This document shows positions 55,495 to 63,225 of a stretch of 64,000 nucleotides of DNA, piece after piece. Source of the stretch: Tenebrionibacter intestinalis (GTDB lineage Bacteria > Pseudomonadota > Gammaproteobacteria > Enterobacterales > Enterobacteriaceae); contig NZ_JAEPBH010000015.1 in assembly GCF_016632365.1 (NCBI RefSeq), positions 21,898 to 85,897 on the forward strand, read 5' to 3'. Each line of letters starts with the position of its first letter. Position 1 is the stretch's first letter. The notes beneath the pieces were generated by a model. The model saw only the letters and a program-made list of their open reading frames with translations, had not been told where the DNA came from and ran no database searches. The translations under genes and the position numbers were made by a program.

Positions 55495-55695
55495 ACAGGT
55501 TGCGCCCCGAAGGGCGCAACCTGTCAGTTTGTTGTCAAAGAAGGAAAAAACGTGTTTTTTCCTTCTTTGTGGTAAGTAGGCGATAATCAATGCATTGATT
55601 TTACTTGCTTTTTATTGTATTTCATCCCTCCCGTCTGCGACAGGATGGGGTTTGTCAGCAGTCTCACAAGTTGCGCCCCGAAGGGCGCAACCTGT
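55495..55695. repeat. Hairpin-bracketed intergenic repeat, copy 2
   Basis: A 30-bp hairpin sequence (arms ACAGGTTGCGCCC and GGGCGCAACCTGT, loop CGAA) occurs at 55495-55524 and again at 55666-55695, with one mismatch (ACAAG for ACAGG). The core between them is similar to copy 1 at 38844-38982: AAGAAGGAAAAAAC...TTTTTTCCTTCTTT hairpin, GTGGTAAGTAGGCGA, AATCAATGCATTGATTTTAC, TTTTTATTGTATTTCATCC and AGGATGGGGTTTGTCAGCAG. It lies between the convergent dihydroxyacetone kinase and ahr genes. The bracketing hairpins share no sequence with those of copy 1. Confidence 0.75.
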
Positions 55696-55795
55696 AAAAA
55701 ATGTATTCTTTTAAGCTAAGGCAGCCCAACATGAGAAGGCGGAAATGTGGACTGCTTTTTCAGATAGCCATGCGGTATTTTAGAATAATGGGCCG

Positions 55796-56815
55796 TTAAA
55801 AATCCGCCTTCAGTACGACGCGGTAACGGGCTTTGCCATCGCGTACGTGCCGTAGCGCATCGTTAATACGAGACATCGGAAATTCTTCAGTTTGTGGGCT
55901 GATATGCGCGCGCGCGGCGAACTTCATCAGCTTACGTAGTTCGGATGGATTACCAGTAGCTGAGCCTGATACGCTCCGATCGCCGCCGATAAGTTTCATT
56001 GCCGGCACTTCAAACGGCTTCATTACGGCGCCTACGGTATGGAACCTGCCGCCGGGCGCCAGCGCTTCGAAGTAAGGTAGCCAGTCAAGGCTGACGTTTA
56101 CGGTGTTGATGATAAGATCAAATTGCCCGGCCAGCGCTGTTAACGCCTGAGGATCGCGGCTATTTACCACCCGGTCGGCCCCCATTTGTTTTATTTCCTG
56201 CTCTTTTGCCGGATTAGAACTGAATGCTGTCACTTCCGCGCCCATCGCGCGTAAGAGTTTAATGGCTATGTGCCCCAGGCCGCCAATACCAATCACCCCT
56301 ACGCGGCTTGTGGCGGTTATCTGGTTAATTAACAAAGGTTTGAATACCGTAATGCCGCCGCACAGCAGCGGGCCTGCGCAGGCAATATCAATATCGTCTG
56401 GTAGTGGAATAACCCACTGCCAGCCTGCGCGAATTTTTTCGGCAAAGCCGCCGTGGCTCAGGATCGTTGGCGTGCTGCCTTGCAGGCAGTTGACAAGATT
56501 GCCGCTTATACAGGCATCGCAGTGTCCACAGCTATCTGATGTCCAGCCAATACCTACACGCTGGCCTGGTTTTAATCCTTTATTCTGCGCGGCAGAGCCT
56601 AAGGCATGTACGCGGCCAATAACCTCATGCCCTGGCACCAGCGGATATTGAGAGAAACCCCATTCGTTATCAATCATTGACAAATCAGAGTGACACACAC
56701 CGCAGTAGTCGACTTTTACCTCAACCGCCTCGGGGGCCAACTCGCCCGCGTCATACTCATATAGCTCAAGCTCCGCACCGGCCTGGGGAGCCGCGTAACT
56801 TTTTATGATGCTCAT
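55796..56815 (-). CDS. ahr: NADPH-dependent aldehyde reductase Ahr (YjgB)
   Basis: 339 residues from ATG 56815 ([20 protein letters not shown]). Zinc medium-chain reductase for many aldehydes. Catalytic zinc region [20 protein letters not shown] and GHEVIGRV; structural zinc cysteines [15 protein letters not shown]; nucleotide motif [18 protein letters not shown]. The frame extends to 57004 without homologous sequence. Next to leuX as in E. coli. Confidence 0.95.
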   Translation of the reverse strand: MSIIKSYAAPQAGAELELYEYDAGELAPEAVEVKVDYCGVCHSDLSMIDNEWGFSQYPLVPGHEVIGRVHALGSAAQNKGLKPGQRVGIGWTSDSCGHCDACISGNLVNCLQGSTPTILSHGGFAEKIRAGWQWVIPLPDDIDIACAGPLLCGGITVFKPLLINQITATSRVGVIGIGGLGHIAIKLLRAMGAEVTAFSSNPAKEQEIKQMGADRVVNSRDPQALTALAGQFDLIINTVNVSLDWLPYFEALAPGGRFHTVGAVMKPFEVPAMKLIGGDRSVSGSATGNPSELRKLMKFAARAHISPQTEEFPMSRINDALRHVRDGKARYRVVLKADF

Positions 56816-57221
56816 CGGGATATCCTTTTTGGGTGAATGCATTTGCCAGTGTAACGCATGTAGGAGCGATGGGGCTGAGCGTTTAAGGAAATCGGAGTAG
56901 CGCGTTAATCTGGCTGCGCAGAATAGTGTTCCACTCCGGATTAACCCCTGGAGGCCAAAAGAACGAAGCGTTTTGCTGCCAGCCGGGTCTGTAATGCGTT
57001 GCACACTGCTCGCTATGATATGCCGGGATAAGGGTGGGTAGCGGTATCAGGCGCAGATATTTAAAAAAAGAAGAAGAGATTATTAACCTTAAACAGGCGC
57101 TTAAATTTACGCTACGACTGCAGCAGGCGTGTGGAATGAACGCGTTTAAGTCAACGGCTAAATCCGATGAAGTATAATGCTGTTTTTTTCAGCACTTAGT
57201 AAGAGCAGGCATCAGCTTAAC

Positions 57222-57249
57222 TTGCATGGCGATCTGCTACGGGTATAAT
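57222..57249 (+). promoter_or_regulatory. leuX promoter
   Basis: -35 TTGCAT (57222-57227) and perfect -10 TATAAT (57244-57249) with 16 bases between, 29 bases before the tRNA. The region from 56816 to 57221 shows no gene. Confidence 0.8.
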
Positions 57250-57278
57250 GGCTGCGCTTACCGTAACCCTTCTACAGT

Positions 57279-57363
57279 GCCGAAGTGGCGAAATCGGTAG
57301 ACGCAGTTGATTCAAAATCAACCGTAGAAATACGTGCCGGTTCGAGTCCGGCCTTCGGCACCA
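57279..57363 (+). tRNA. leuX: tRNA-Leu (CAA anticodon)
   Basis: 85 bases with a long variable arm and encoded CCA end. The acceptor stem pairs GCCGAAG with CTTCGGC; the anticodon loop is TTCAAAA with anticodon CAA, the T arm GTTCGAGTC. The sequence equals E. coli leuX, a well-known insertion site for genomic islands; here an integrase gene follows 220 bases downstream, so the 3' end is probably the attL core. Confidence 0.97.
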
Positions 57364-57377
57364 TTGTGGAAAAATTA

Positions 57378-57400
57378 AGTCACCTTAAGGTGGCTTTTTT
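57378..57400 (+). terminator. leuX terminator
   Basis: A short stem AGTCACC TTAA GGTGGCT (one G-T type pair) followed by a run of T, 15 bases after the tRNA end. Confidence 0.75.
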
Positions 57401-57529
57401 TATGTCCATAATCTTCCATCAACATCCATATCTTATTGTTTATTAAAAGATTAAATATTATCTCTCTTCCTCCTGATCTGTTCGTTTTATCCGCGCTGGT
57501 CTTTTTTTGTCCATTGACATCCAGATGAT

Positions 57530-57580
57530 TTGGGGGTCAGGATGAGGGTCAATTCACTTCGATGAGGAGTTGACCCCCAA
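57530..57580. promoter_or_regulatory. Inverted repeat over the integrase ribosome site
   Basis: TTGGGGGTCA (57530-57539) is exactly complementary to TGACCCCCAA (57571-57580), two bases before the integrase ATG; GGGTCAA and TTGACCC nest further inside. The enclosed loop holds GAGGAG, so pairing would hide the ribosome site, or the repeat may be an operator. TGTCCAT occurs at 57403 and 57508 and could be integrase arm sites. Confidence 0.55.
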
Positions 57581-57582
57581 TT

Positions 57583-58839
57583 ATGGCCCTGACAGACGTT
57601 GTAGCCAGAACCGCCAAGCCTCGCGAGAAAGCCTACAAACTCGCGGATGCGCATGGCCTGTATCTTTTGGTAAATCCTAACGGCTCTAAGCGCTGGTATC
57701 TCAAGTATCGTTTCGAAGGTAAGGAAAGCCGGATTGCTTTCGGTGCCTATCCGCTGATCTCGCTGGCGAAGGCCAGAGAAAAGCGCGATGAGGTGCGGCT
57801 TTTGCTTGCCGATGGCATCAACCCGGCAGAAAAGCGGGAAGTAGAAAAAGAAGAAGCGCAGTCCGCGCTGATTACCTTTGAGAAGGTCGCGAGAGACTGG
57901 CACCGAAACATCAGCCAAAACCGCTGGTCAGAAACGCATGCCGGACGGGTATGGCGCGATATGGAGCGCAATATCTTGCCAGCGATAGGGCAACGCCACA
58001 TTGCGGATCTGAAGACTAAAGACTTGCTTGAGCCGCTTAAAGCCGTGGAGCAAAACGGCCATCTCGATTTAGCGTCGCGATTGCGTCAGCGGGTGACCGA
58101 TATTATGCGCTATGCGGTGCAGAACGATCTGATAGAGCGCAATCCTGCCCAGGATCTCTTCGGGGCAATAGCGCCGCCGAAGGCAACTCATCGTCCGGCA
58201 TTGAAGCTGGATAAGCTACCGGATTTTCTGGCAAGGATTGAAAGCTATAAAGGGAGAACGTTAACCACCCTGGCTTTAAAGTTCACGCTGTGCGTTTTTA
58301 TCCGCTCCAGCGAACTGCGTTTTGCCCGCTGGACTGAAATCGACTTTAAACGTGCTATGTGGACGATACCGGCTGAACGTGAAGCGATCCCCGGTGTAAA
58401 ACATTCTCAGCGCGGGGCAAAAATGCGCACTGAGCACTTAGTACCGTTATCCCGCCAGGCTTTGGCGCTGCTGAAAGAAATTAAGGCTATCAGCGGTGCT
58501 TATGAACTTATCTTCCCCGGCGATCGTCGTCCAACTAAACCCATGAGTGAAAATACCGTCAATAATGCGTTGCGGGTTATGGGATATGACACCACGACCG
58601 AACTGTGCGGGCATGGTTTCCGCACGATGGCCTGTAGTGCCCTGGTTGAGTCCGGGCAGTGGTCGCGGGATGCTGTCGAGCGGCAGATGAGCCATCAGGA
58701 ACGCAATAGCGTGCGGGCGGCTTATATTCATAAGGCTGAACACATCGAAGAGCGAAGGCTGATGCTGCAATGGTGGGCGGATTATCTTGATGCAAACCGG
58801 GAAGGGTATGTGGTGCCGTATGAGTTTAGAAATATATGA
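57583..58839 (+). CDS. P4-type tyrosine integrase of the leuX island
   Basis: 418 residues. N-terminal DUF4102-type arm-binding domain (LTDVVARTAKPREKAYKLAD, RIAFGAYPLISLAKARE), core-binding part about 95-195, and catalytic domain with Arg in CVFIRSSELRFARWTEIDF, HGFRTMACSALVE (H-x-x-R) and the nucleophile Tyr in ERNSVRAAYIH. It appears intact. Integrases of this group integrate into the 3' end of tRNA genes such as leuX, which lies just upstream. The usual spacing and the GTT-free island right after it fit a recent integration. Confidence 0.93.
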   Translation: MALTDVVARTAKPREKAYKLADAHGLYLLVNPNGSKRWYLKYRFEGKESRIAFGAYPLISLAKAREKRDEVRLLLADGINPAEKREVEKEEAQSALITFEKVARDWHRNISQNRWSETHAGRVWRDMERNILPAIGQRHIADLKTKDLLEPLKAVEQNGHLDLASRLRQRVTDIMRYAVQNDLIERNPAQDLFGAIAPPKATHRPALKLDKLPDFLARIESYKGRTLTTLALKFTLCVFIRSSELRFARWTEIDFKRAMWTIPAEREAIPGVKHSQRGAKMRTEHLVPLSRQALALLKEIKAISGAYELIFPGDRRPTKPMSENTVNNALRVMGYDTTTELCGHGFRTMACSALVESGQWSRDAVERQMSHQERNSVRAAYIHKAEHIEERRLMLQWWADYLDANREGYVVPYEFRNI

Positions 58840-58865
58840 TCCGCTACGCATCTGATTTTACACCG

Positions 58866-58894
58866 CTCCAGCCCCTTTTCGCGGGGGGCTGGAG
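58866..58894. terminator. Hairpin between integrase and XRE gene
   Basis: CTCCAGCCCC (58866-58875) and GGGGCTGGAG (58885-58894) form a 10-bp stem with a 9-base loop, placed between the convergent integrase and XRE genes. No T-run follows on the plus strand. Confidence 0.6.
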
Positions 58895-58913
58895 CTAATA
58901 CGTCTTATAGGGT

Positions 58914-59168
58914 TTATTTTTCCTGCGATTCTGAATATCCAAGAATCATTTCTGCCAGATCGTCTTCCACCGCATAAAAATAACAAGCCGGAACGTGTAG
59001 TACCGATGCTAACCGGCAGGCCAGTGCAAAATCAGGTGTATGTATACCGCGCTCATATTGATTCATCCGGGCGCTGGCTGTCGCTTCATCAATCCCGGCA
59101 AGAATCCCCAGCCGTTCCTGTGACAAACCAGCCTTTAAGCGTGCAGCTTTTAAACGATGAGGTAGCAT
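58914..59168 (-). CDS. Small XRE-family HTH regulator
   Basis: 84 residues. The Cro/C1-type helix-turn-helix covers nearly the whole protein: LKAARLKAGLSQERLGILAG, then IDEATASARMNQYERGIHTP and LACRLASVLHVPACYFYAVE. The acidic tail ends YSESQEK. Probably an island repressor; no partner toxin is adjacent. Its promoter lies in the region 59170-59260. Confidence 0.87.
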   Translation of the reverse strand: MLPHRLKAARLKAGLSQERLGILAGIDEATASARMNQYERGIHTPDFALACRLASVLHVPACYFYAVEDDLAEMILGYSESQEK

Positions 59169-59343
59169 GAGTGTCCCAGATGACTAACTTATCCTGGCTC
59201 GATTCTCATCTGTGCTTGATGAAAATATACTAAGTAATACTTAGTGGTGGGCTGGTCTGAGATCAAAAAGGAAGAAAAGCTATTGTGGCAAAAAAGTGAC
59301 TTTCCAGGAGGATGGAGTGGTAAAGCCAGTGCCGTTTTTCCAC

Positions 59344-59404
59344 TTTTTAGACTTGACTGTTCGGTGCTCACTTCGCTGCGCTCCGCCTCAGTCAAGTCTA
59401 AAAA
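59344..59404. repeat. 16-bp perfect inverted repeat with GC-rich loop
   Basis: TTTTTAGACTTGACTG (59344-59359) pairs with CAGTCAAGTCTAAAAA (59389-59404). The 29-base loop is GC-rich with CACTTCGCTGCGCTCCG. It lies in a 520-base gene-free stretch between the XRE gene and the RepA-like gene; the T-run and A-run ends would allow termination in both directions. Confidence 0.65.
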
Positions 59405-59510
59405 GCGTTACTGGTTGGTGGTAAGAGAACCAAAGCTAAGGAGGAGCGATCTCTTTGGAGAAATTGACGCGAAAATAAGGTGTGTGATTCTCAGATAGAC
59501 CCCCATTTTA

Positions 59511-59678
59511 TTCCCACTTGATGATAAGTTTTTTATTCCCCCACCTGATTTTTGATGTTGATGAAAAAATGATATTTATTATAGGGTTAAGTTATTCCCC
59601 CACCTGGCGTATATATACATGGAGGAAGTGGGGGAATATGTTGGGTTTTGTCATTATCAGAGCCAGGTTCCCCCACTT
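59511..59678. repeat. TTCCCCCAC iteron-like repeats (possible replication origin)
   Basis: The 11-mer TTCCCCCACYT occurs at 59536-59546, 59595-59605 and 59668-59678, and inverted at 59626-59636; a shorter relative TTCCCACTT is at 59511-59519. The copies lie in AT-rich sequence (TTTTTGATGTTGATG, ATATATACAT) right after the stop codon of the RepA-like ATPase at 59687. Repeats of this kind beside a replication gene are the usual form of an iteron origin; that role is inference. Confidence 0.6.
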
Positions 59679-59686
59679 TCTCCCGG

Positions 59687-60766
59687 TTAATCCCTCGTTT
59701 TATCTCTTTGCGACAACGGCGTAATGCGTTCTCCATCCAATGCGATCAGACCATCTTTTTCCAGTTTATCCAGCCAGCGGGTAAATTTTTTGGCTACGTC
59801 AAATCCCATCGCCCTCATATCGTCCCGAACCTGCGAGCGGGTACAACTATCGCCACTGCCTGTGCGAGAACGGATAGCCTGCCATAAGGAAATGTGGTTA
59901 TCTGTGAGTCGTGAAATACCTGATAAATCCGGGTCGCCAGCGATATTATTATCTATGGCCTCGCGGCCTTCATCGTTCAGTACCAGCGAAGTGATCCGCT
60001 CGCCATCATCATCCACGTATAAATCGACGGAATGCAGATCATAGGCACGACGTGGCGGCTCTTCGGCATCCTTCATCTTGGTGCAACTGAGAATCAATGC
60101 GCCACCGTCACCTTCACGGCGCACATTAAACTCCACATCCAGTGCCGCCCGGAATGCGCTGGAACCGCGTGCGCCTTTGTCCTGATCTTTGCCAGAGTGG
60201 TGAATGATCAGCACCGTAGCCTGTGTGGCCGCTTTGATATAGTCGCATCCCTGAATGAAGGCACCCATATCTTTAGCTGCGTTCTCGTCTGAACCGCCGA
60301 AGCAGCGGGCGAGGGTATCCAGAATGATCAGGCGAATTGGCATATCGGTTACGGCTTTGACATCTTTGGCGGCTTGTATCACCTGTTGCACGCTTTCCGG
60401 GCTGGCAGGAAAGATCGGGCAATCGACACGATATAGAGCATCAATAGGACTACCGCCGTTAAGCGTTTGCTCCCATGCCCGGATACGGCGAGGAACGCCG
60501 ATCCCACCTTCACCAACAACATAAATAACGGCTCCCTGTGTGACTGGTTTACCCGCCCATGGCTTACCGGTAGCGATATGGCATCCCCATGATACCGCCA
60601 GGAAGGATTTGTAAGATCCGCTGGCTCCGTAGGCGCTGGCAATGGATGAGGCTGGCAAATAGCCCTTAATCAGGTAGTCCTGCCGGGTATCAAAGCCGTC
60701 AGAGCCTTTGCGCAGGGGAAGTGTGGTGCTGAATTTTGTTTCGGTATCAGTTATCAATTTACTCAT
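59687..60766 (-). CDS. RepA-like AAA ATPase (hexameric helicase type)
   Basis: 359 residues from ATG 60766 (MSKLITDTETKFSTTLPLRK). RecA-like core: Walker A region ASAYGASGSYKSFLAVSWGC (about residues 40-60), VIYVVGEGGIGVPRR, Walker B IRLIILDTLARCFGGSDEN, and VLIIHHSGKDQDKGARGSSA. A C-terminal winged-helix part follows (LDKLEKDGLIALDGERITPL). AAA_25/RSF1010 RepA-type helicases serve phage-like or plasmid-like replication. It overlaps the alpA stop by eight bases and is the third gene of a coupled minus-strand set. Confidence 0.85.
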   Translation of the reverse strand: MSKLITDTETKFSTTLPLRKGSDGFDTRQDYLIKGYLPASSIASAYGASGSYKSFLAVSWGCHIATGKPWAGKPVTQGAVIYVVGEGGIGVPRRIRAWEQTLNGGSPIDALYRVDCPIFPASPESVQQVIQAAKDVKAVTDMPIRLIILDTLARCFGGSDENAAKDMGAFIQGCDYIKAATQATVLIIHHSGKDQDKGARGSSAFRAALDVEFNVRREGDGGALILSCTKMKDAEEPPRRAYDLHSVDLYVDDDGERITSLVLNDEGREAIDNNIAGDPDLSGISRLTDNHISLWQAIRSRTGSGDSCTRSQVRDDMRAMGFDVAKKFTRWLDKLEKDGLIALDGERITPLSQRDKTRD

Positions 60767-60983
60767 TGTCTGACTTCCCCGTTTGCTGTAGCCCCTCGCG
60801 TTTGCCGACGCGCTCAGCAATCCAGTCATTCACTTCGCTTTCCAGCCATGCCACCGAGCGGGAGCCAATTTTGACTGCCGGAGGAAAATCGCCCTTGCTT
60901 ATCAGGAGATAAATCCATGATTTCCTGAAGCCGGTTTTTTCCATCACATCCGATAATCGCAATAACCTGAAATTCGACATCAT
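60759..60983 (-). CDS. AlpA-family transcriptional regulator / excisionase-like
   Basis: 74 residues. MerR-like helix-turn-helix of the AlpA family: RLLRLSDVMEKTGFRKSWIY, then FPPAVKIGSRSVAWLESEVN and DWIAERV. In P4-type elements AlpA proteins control integrase expression and excision. Two ATGs are possible; GGAGGG in the preceding gene's end suits the second (60980) best. Its first codon overlaps the stop of the recombinase gene (TAATG). Confidence 0.88.
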   Translation of the reverse strand: MMSNFRLLRLSDVMEKTGFRKSWIYLLISKGDFPPAVKIGSRSVAWLESEVNDWIAERVGKREGLQQTGKSDNE

Positions 60984-61861
60984 TAGCCCTCCTTCCTGGT
61001 GTAAATGCGCTCGACGTAGCGGCCCCTGCCATCACCATGGCCGAGATCCATTGACGTCATTGCTCTGGCTTCACTGCAGGAAAATCCTTGTGACAGGTAA
61101 TAGCGAAGGGCATCCTGAGCCCATGCGTAGCGCAGGCAGTGGGGGGAATAATTGCCGATCAACCCTAACCGTGTAGTATGTGTGCGCCAGAAGTTCATGG
61201 CGGTTTTTAAATCGGGCTTGTCGATAAGCTTTCCGTTACGTGTTTTAGCAATCAGCAGAGCGTCATTTACTGCCTGCTGTACCGCGTTACGATCGAGGAT
61301 TCGTGTTTCACGCGGCCTGCCGCCTTTGGTGCCAAAAACAATGGTGAGAGTTGATTGATTTCGTTCAATCTGCTTTTTCCAGGTATTCAGTGAACTGGCG
61401 CACTGCACAGCTTCCTGTGAGCGAAGCCCCAGCAATCTGGCAAGCTGGAGGGCACAGGCAAGCCCCTGGTCATACTGCCGGGCGCTTTGCAATACTGCCT
61501 GAAATCGCTCATCCGGAATCGCGAATTTCGTACCTGCGCGACTTGCTCCGCTTAATCCCAGTGCTTTGTTCGTTAAACGTGTTGATGTAACAAGCTTTTC
61601 CCTGCCTGCTAGCCGAAACACTGCGCGCAGTGCTGACATGTCATTATGAAGCGTTCGAACAGCAATACCTGCTGCCTGGCGGTCGGCAATATAACTTTCG
61701 ATATGTTTAGTTTTCAGATGCTGAACATCCCGAACCTGGATATTAAGCGCCATCAGATGGCGACAAAATCGGTCAATGATACGGGTACGATCGTGAACGG
61801 TTTTAAAGCTGCCGCCGACGTGCTTAGCCAGCGTTTTCATTTCACGACTTAATTTACTCAT
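60983..61861 (-). CDS. Second tyrosine recombinase of the island
   Basis: 292 residues, not closely related to the P4-type integrase at 57583. N-terminal SAM-like part (TVHDRTRIIDRFCRHLMALN, VRTLHNDMSALRAVFRLAG) and catalytic domain with Arg in LARLLGLRSQEAVQC, Lys in VFGTKGGRPRETRI, YSPHCLRYAWAQDAL (H-x-x-R) and LGHGDGRGRYVERIY with His and Tyr. All catalytic residues seem present. First gene of a coupled set with alpA and repA-like; it may excise, resolve dimers or invert DNA, not necessarily integrate. Confidence 0.85.
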   Translation of the reverse strand: MSKLSREMKTLAKHVGGSFKTVHDRTRIIDRFCRHLMALNIQVRDVQHLKTKHIESYIADRQAAGIAVRTLHNDMSALRAVFRLAGREKLVTSTRLTNKALGLSGASRAGTKFAIPDERFQAVLQSARQYDQGLACALQLARLLGLRSQEAVQCASSLNTWKKQIERNQSTLTIVFGTKGGRPRETRILDRNAVQQAVNDALLIAKTRNGKLIDKPDLKTAMNFWRTHTTRLGLIGNYSPHCLRYAWAQDALRYYLSQGFSCSEARAMTSMDLGHGDGRGRYVERIYTRKEG

Positions 61862-62175
61862 AGCAAATTCCTCTCAATTTCAACGAGCTGCATTTCTCTG
61901 GCGCGTGGGCTTAATGGCAGAAACAATCATATTGACCTGCCCTGAACGGATACCTGTGCGCCAGAGCGGGCAGTTGTTGAGGTATTGCGGGGCGTCGGTA
62001 ATGCACTCTGTGCAGCCTCCTGCGATTGCAGGTTATCCCCTCAGGCCATTGGCCTGCCTCGGTATCGGTTCAAATCTCCTGTAAAAGTGAGCAGTTCGGC
62101 ATTCGAACTGGTGTGTCAGATTCATGAGTCGTTGAATGAGATTGCTTGCCATCACGGTTGAGGCAGCTTTGTGCT
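61862..62175. other. Gene-free stretch upstream of the second recombinase
   Basis: About 310 bases which should contain the promoter for the recombinase-alpA-repA set. I see no clear gene, repeat or -35/-10 pair. Confidence 0.35.
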
Positions 62176-62218
62176 GTGGCGTCACTTTCATGCGTTAACA
62201 CGCAAAAAGTGACGCCAC
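62176..62218. repeat. Long imperfect hairpin GTGGCGTCACTTT
   Basis: GTGGCGTCACTTT (62176-62188) pairs with AAAGTGACGCCAC (62206-62218), 13 bp perfect; inside, TGCGT (62191-62195) pairs with ACGCA (62200-62204) around TTAA. The right arm overlaps a possible GTG-initiated frame of about 46 residues (VTPRISVQQGRRMQ..., to 62355), rich in Arg and not recognised, which I do not call as a gene. Confidence 0.7.
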
Positions 62219-62448
62219 GTATTAGCGTGCAGCAGGGCAGGCGCATGCAGATGCCTGACGGCATAGCAAGGCGCAGCCAGCAGCGTTTAATACGTGCCAG
62301 AATTAAGGTACAGAGAGCCCGTCAGTACGGGATGTACCTGTCGTTAAGCGGGTGATGATACTGCGGTCATCAAAGGCAAAAGTTATAGCCTTGCTTGCAG
62401 CATCTCATGTACTGAGGAGAAGACCGAATACAGCATTCTTTACAAATA

Positions 62449-62748
62449 ATACCGATCGGTATGGAAACGCTCGTTATTAGCCGTCTCTTAAGTTTAAGGG
62501 ACCTTCATCGTCACGTCATAGGCGCGTTTTTTATTGACGATACCTGCTTTCAAAGGTGAGCAGGTTTACCGCTAATCCAGCGTTGTCTTTCAGGTTTCGA
62601 CAACTTTCTTTGTGGTCGCCCGAAGGCGTCAGTCTCAGACCACACTCCATTCCATATGACTTTGGCTTGTGACCACCCGAAGGCGTTTCTCACAGGTCAC
62701 TCGTATCATCCTGATACTGGAAACATTGGTGGCTGTCCGTTGACAGCA
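62449..62748. repeat. Cluster of at least eight short inverted repeats
   Basis: In order: palindrome ATACCGATCGGTAT (62449-62462); GTCTCTTAA/TTAAGGGAC (62483-62502, with one G-T pair); ACCTGCT/AGCAGGT (62542-62565); GTTGTC/GACAAC (62582-62604); GTGGTC/GACCAC (62612-62643); GTGACC/GGTCAC (62669-62700); GTATCA/TGATAC (62703-62717); GCTGTC/GACAGC (62732-62747). Two of them are both 32 bases long, share the loop core CCCGAAGGCGT and have different but fully paired stems. No gene lies here. This could be a structured RNA, a single-strand origin or a transfer/recombination region. Confidence 0.65.
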
Positions 62749-62823
62749 GATACACACAGTTAAAAATACGGCAAAATTTTGTTGGCTTCAAGCACTTTGC
62801 ATCAGTGAGTAAAAGGAGTAACC

Positions 62824-62838
62824 TAGCACCAAGTGCTA
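62824..62838. promoter_or_regulatory. Likely operator of the toxin-antitoxin genes
   Basis: TAGCACCAAGTGCTA is a palindrome (six-base arms, three-base centre) overlapping a possible -10 TATAGT (62837-62842), 28 bases before the toxin start. Antitoxins of the HigA type repress by binding such sites. Confidence 0.6.
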
Positions 62839-62865
62839 TAGTTAAGGTAACAGGAAGTCAGCCTG

Positions 62866-63225
62866 ATGCGCGTATTCAAAACTAAATGGTTCAGCAAGGC
62901 GGCTAAATCGCACGCAATTAAAGATAGTGAGTTATGTCGGGCTATTGAGGCGGTAGTGAAAGGTAAGGCTGACGACCTCGGCGGGGGAGTTTACAAGAAA
63001 CGCCTGAACCAGAATCGCGATCGCGCCATTATTCTGGCGAAAGGTGGGGAGCACTGGTTTTACACGTTCCTTTATGCCAAACAGGATATGGCAAACATTG
63101 ATAATCGCGAACTGGCTGGGTTCCGCGAGTTAGCAAAGCACTACGCTGCTCTTGCTGATGAAAAGATTACGGCACTGATTAAGAGTAAAGAACTGGTGGA
63201 GATTTGCCATGACTGCAAAAAGTAA
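62866..63225 (+). CDS. RelE/HigB-family toxin
   Basis: 119 residues, of the RelE-like PF06296 type, a ribosome-dependent mRNA interferase or relative. Seen are MRVFKTKWFSKAAKSHAIKD, GGGVYKKRLNQNRDRAIILA, HWFYTFLYAKQDMANID and FRELAKHYAALADEKITALI. AGGAAG lies eight bases before the ATG. Its end overlaps the antitoxin gene by 17 bases; toxin-first order is typical of HigBA-like pairs. Confidence 0.88.
   Translation: MRVFKTKWFSKAAKSHAIKDSELCRAIEAVVKGKADDLGGGVYKKRLNQNRDRAIILAKGGEHWFYTFLYAKQDMANIDNRELAGFRELAKHYAALADEKITALIKSKELVEICHDCKK

Noticed and set aside
59244..59498. 84-residue plus-strand frame in the island
   Set aside because: It runs across the 16-bp inverted repeat, which explains part of its sequence; no family pattern.
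62146..62355. 69-residue Arg-rich plus-strand frame
   Set aside because: A small protein from an internal GTG is possible, but the upstream part is the long hairpin and I recognise no family; evidence is too weak to call.
62449..62748. CRISPR array or retron RNA
   Set aside because: The stem-loops differ in sequence and spacing, there are no regular repeats or spacers, and no cas or reverse transcriptase gene is present in the window.
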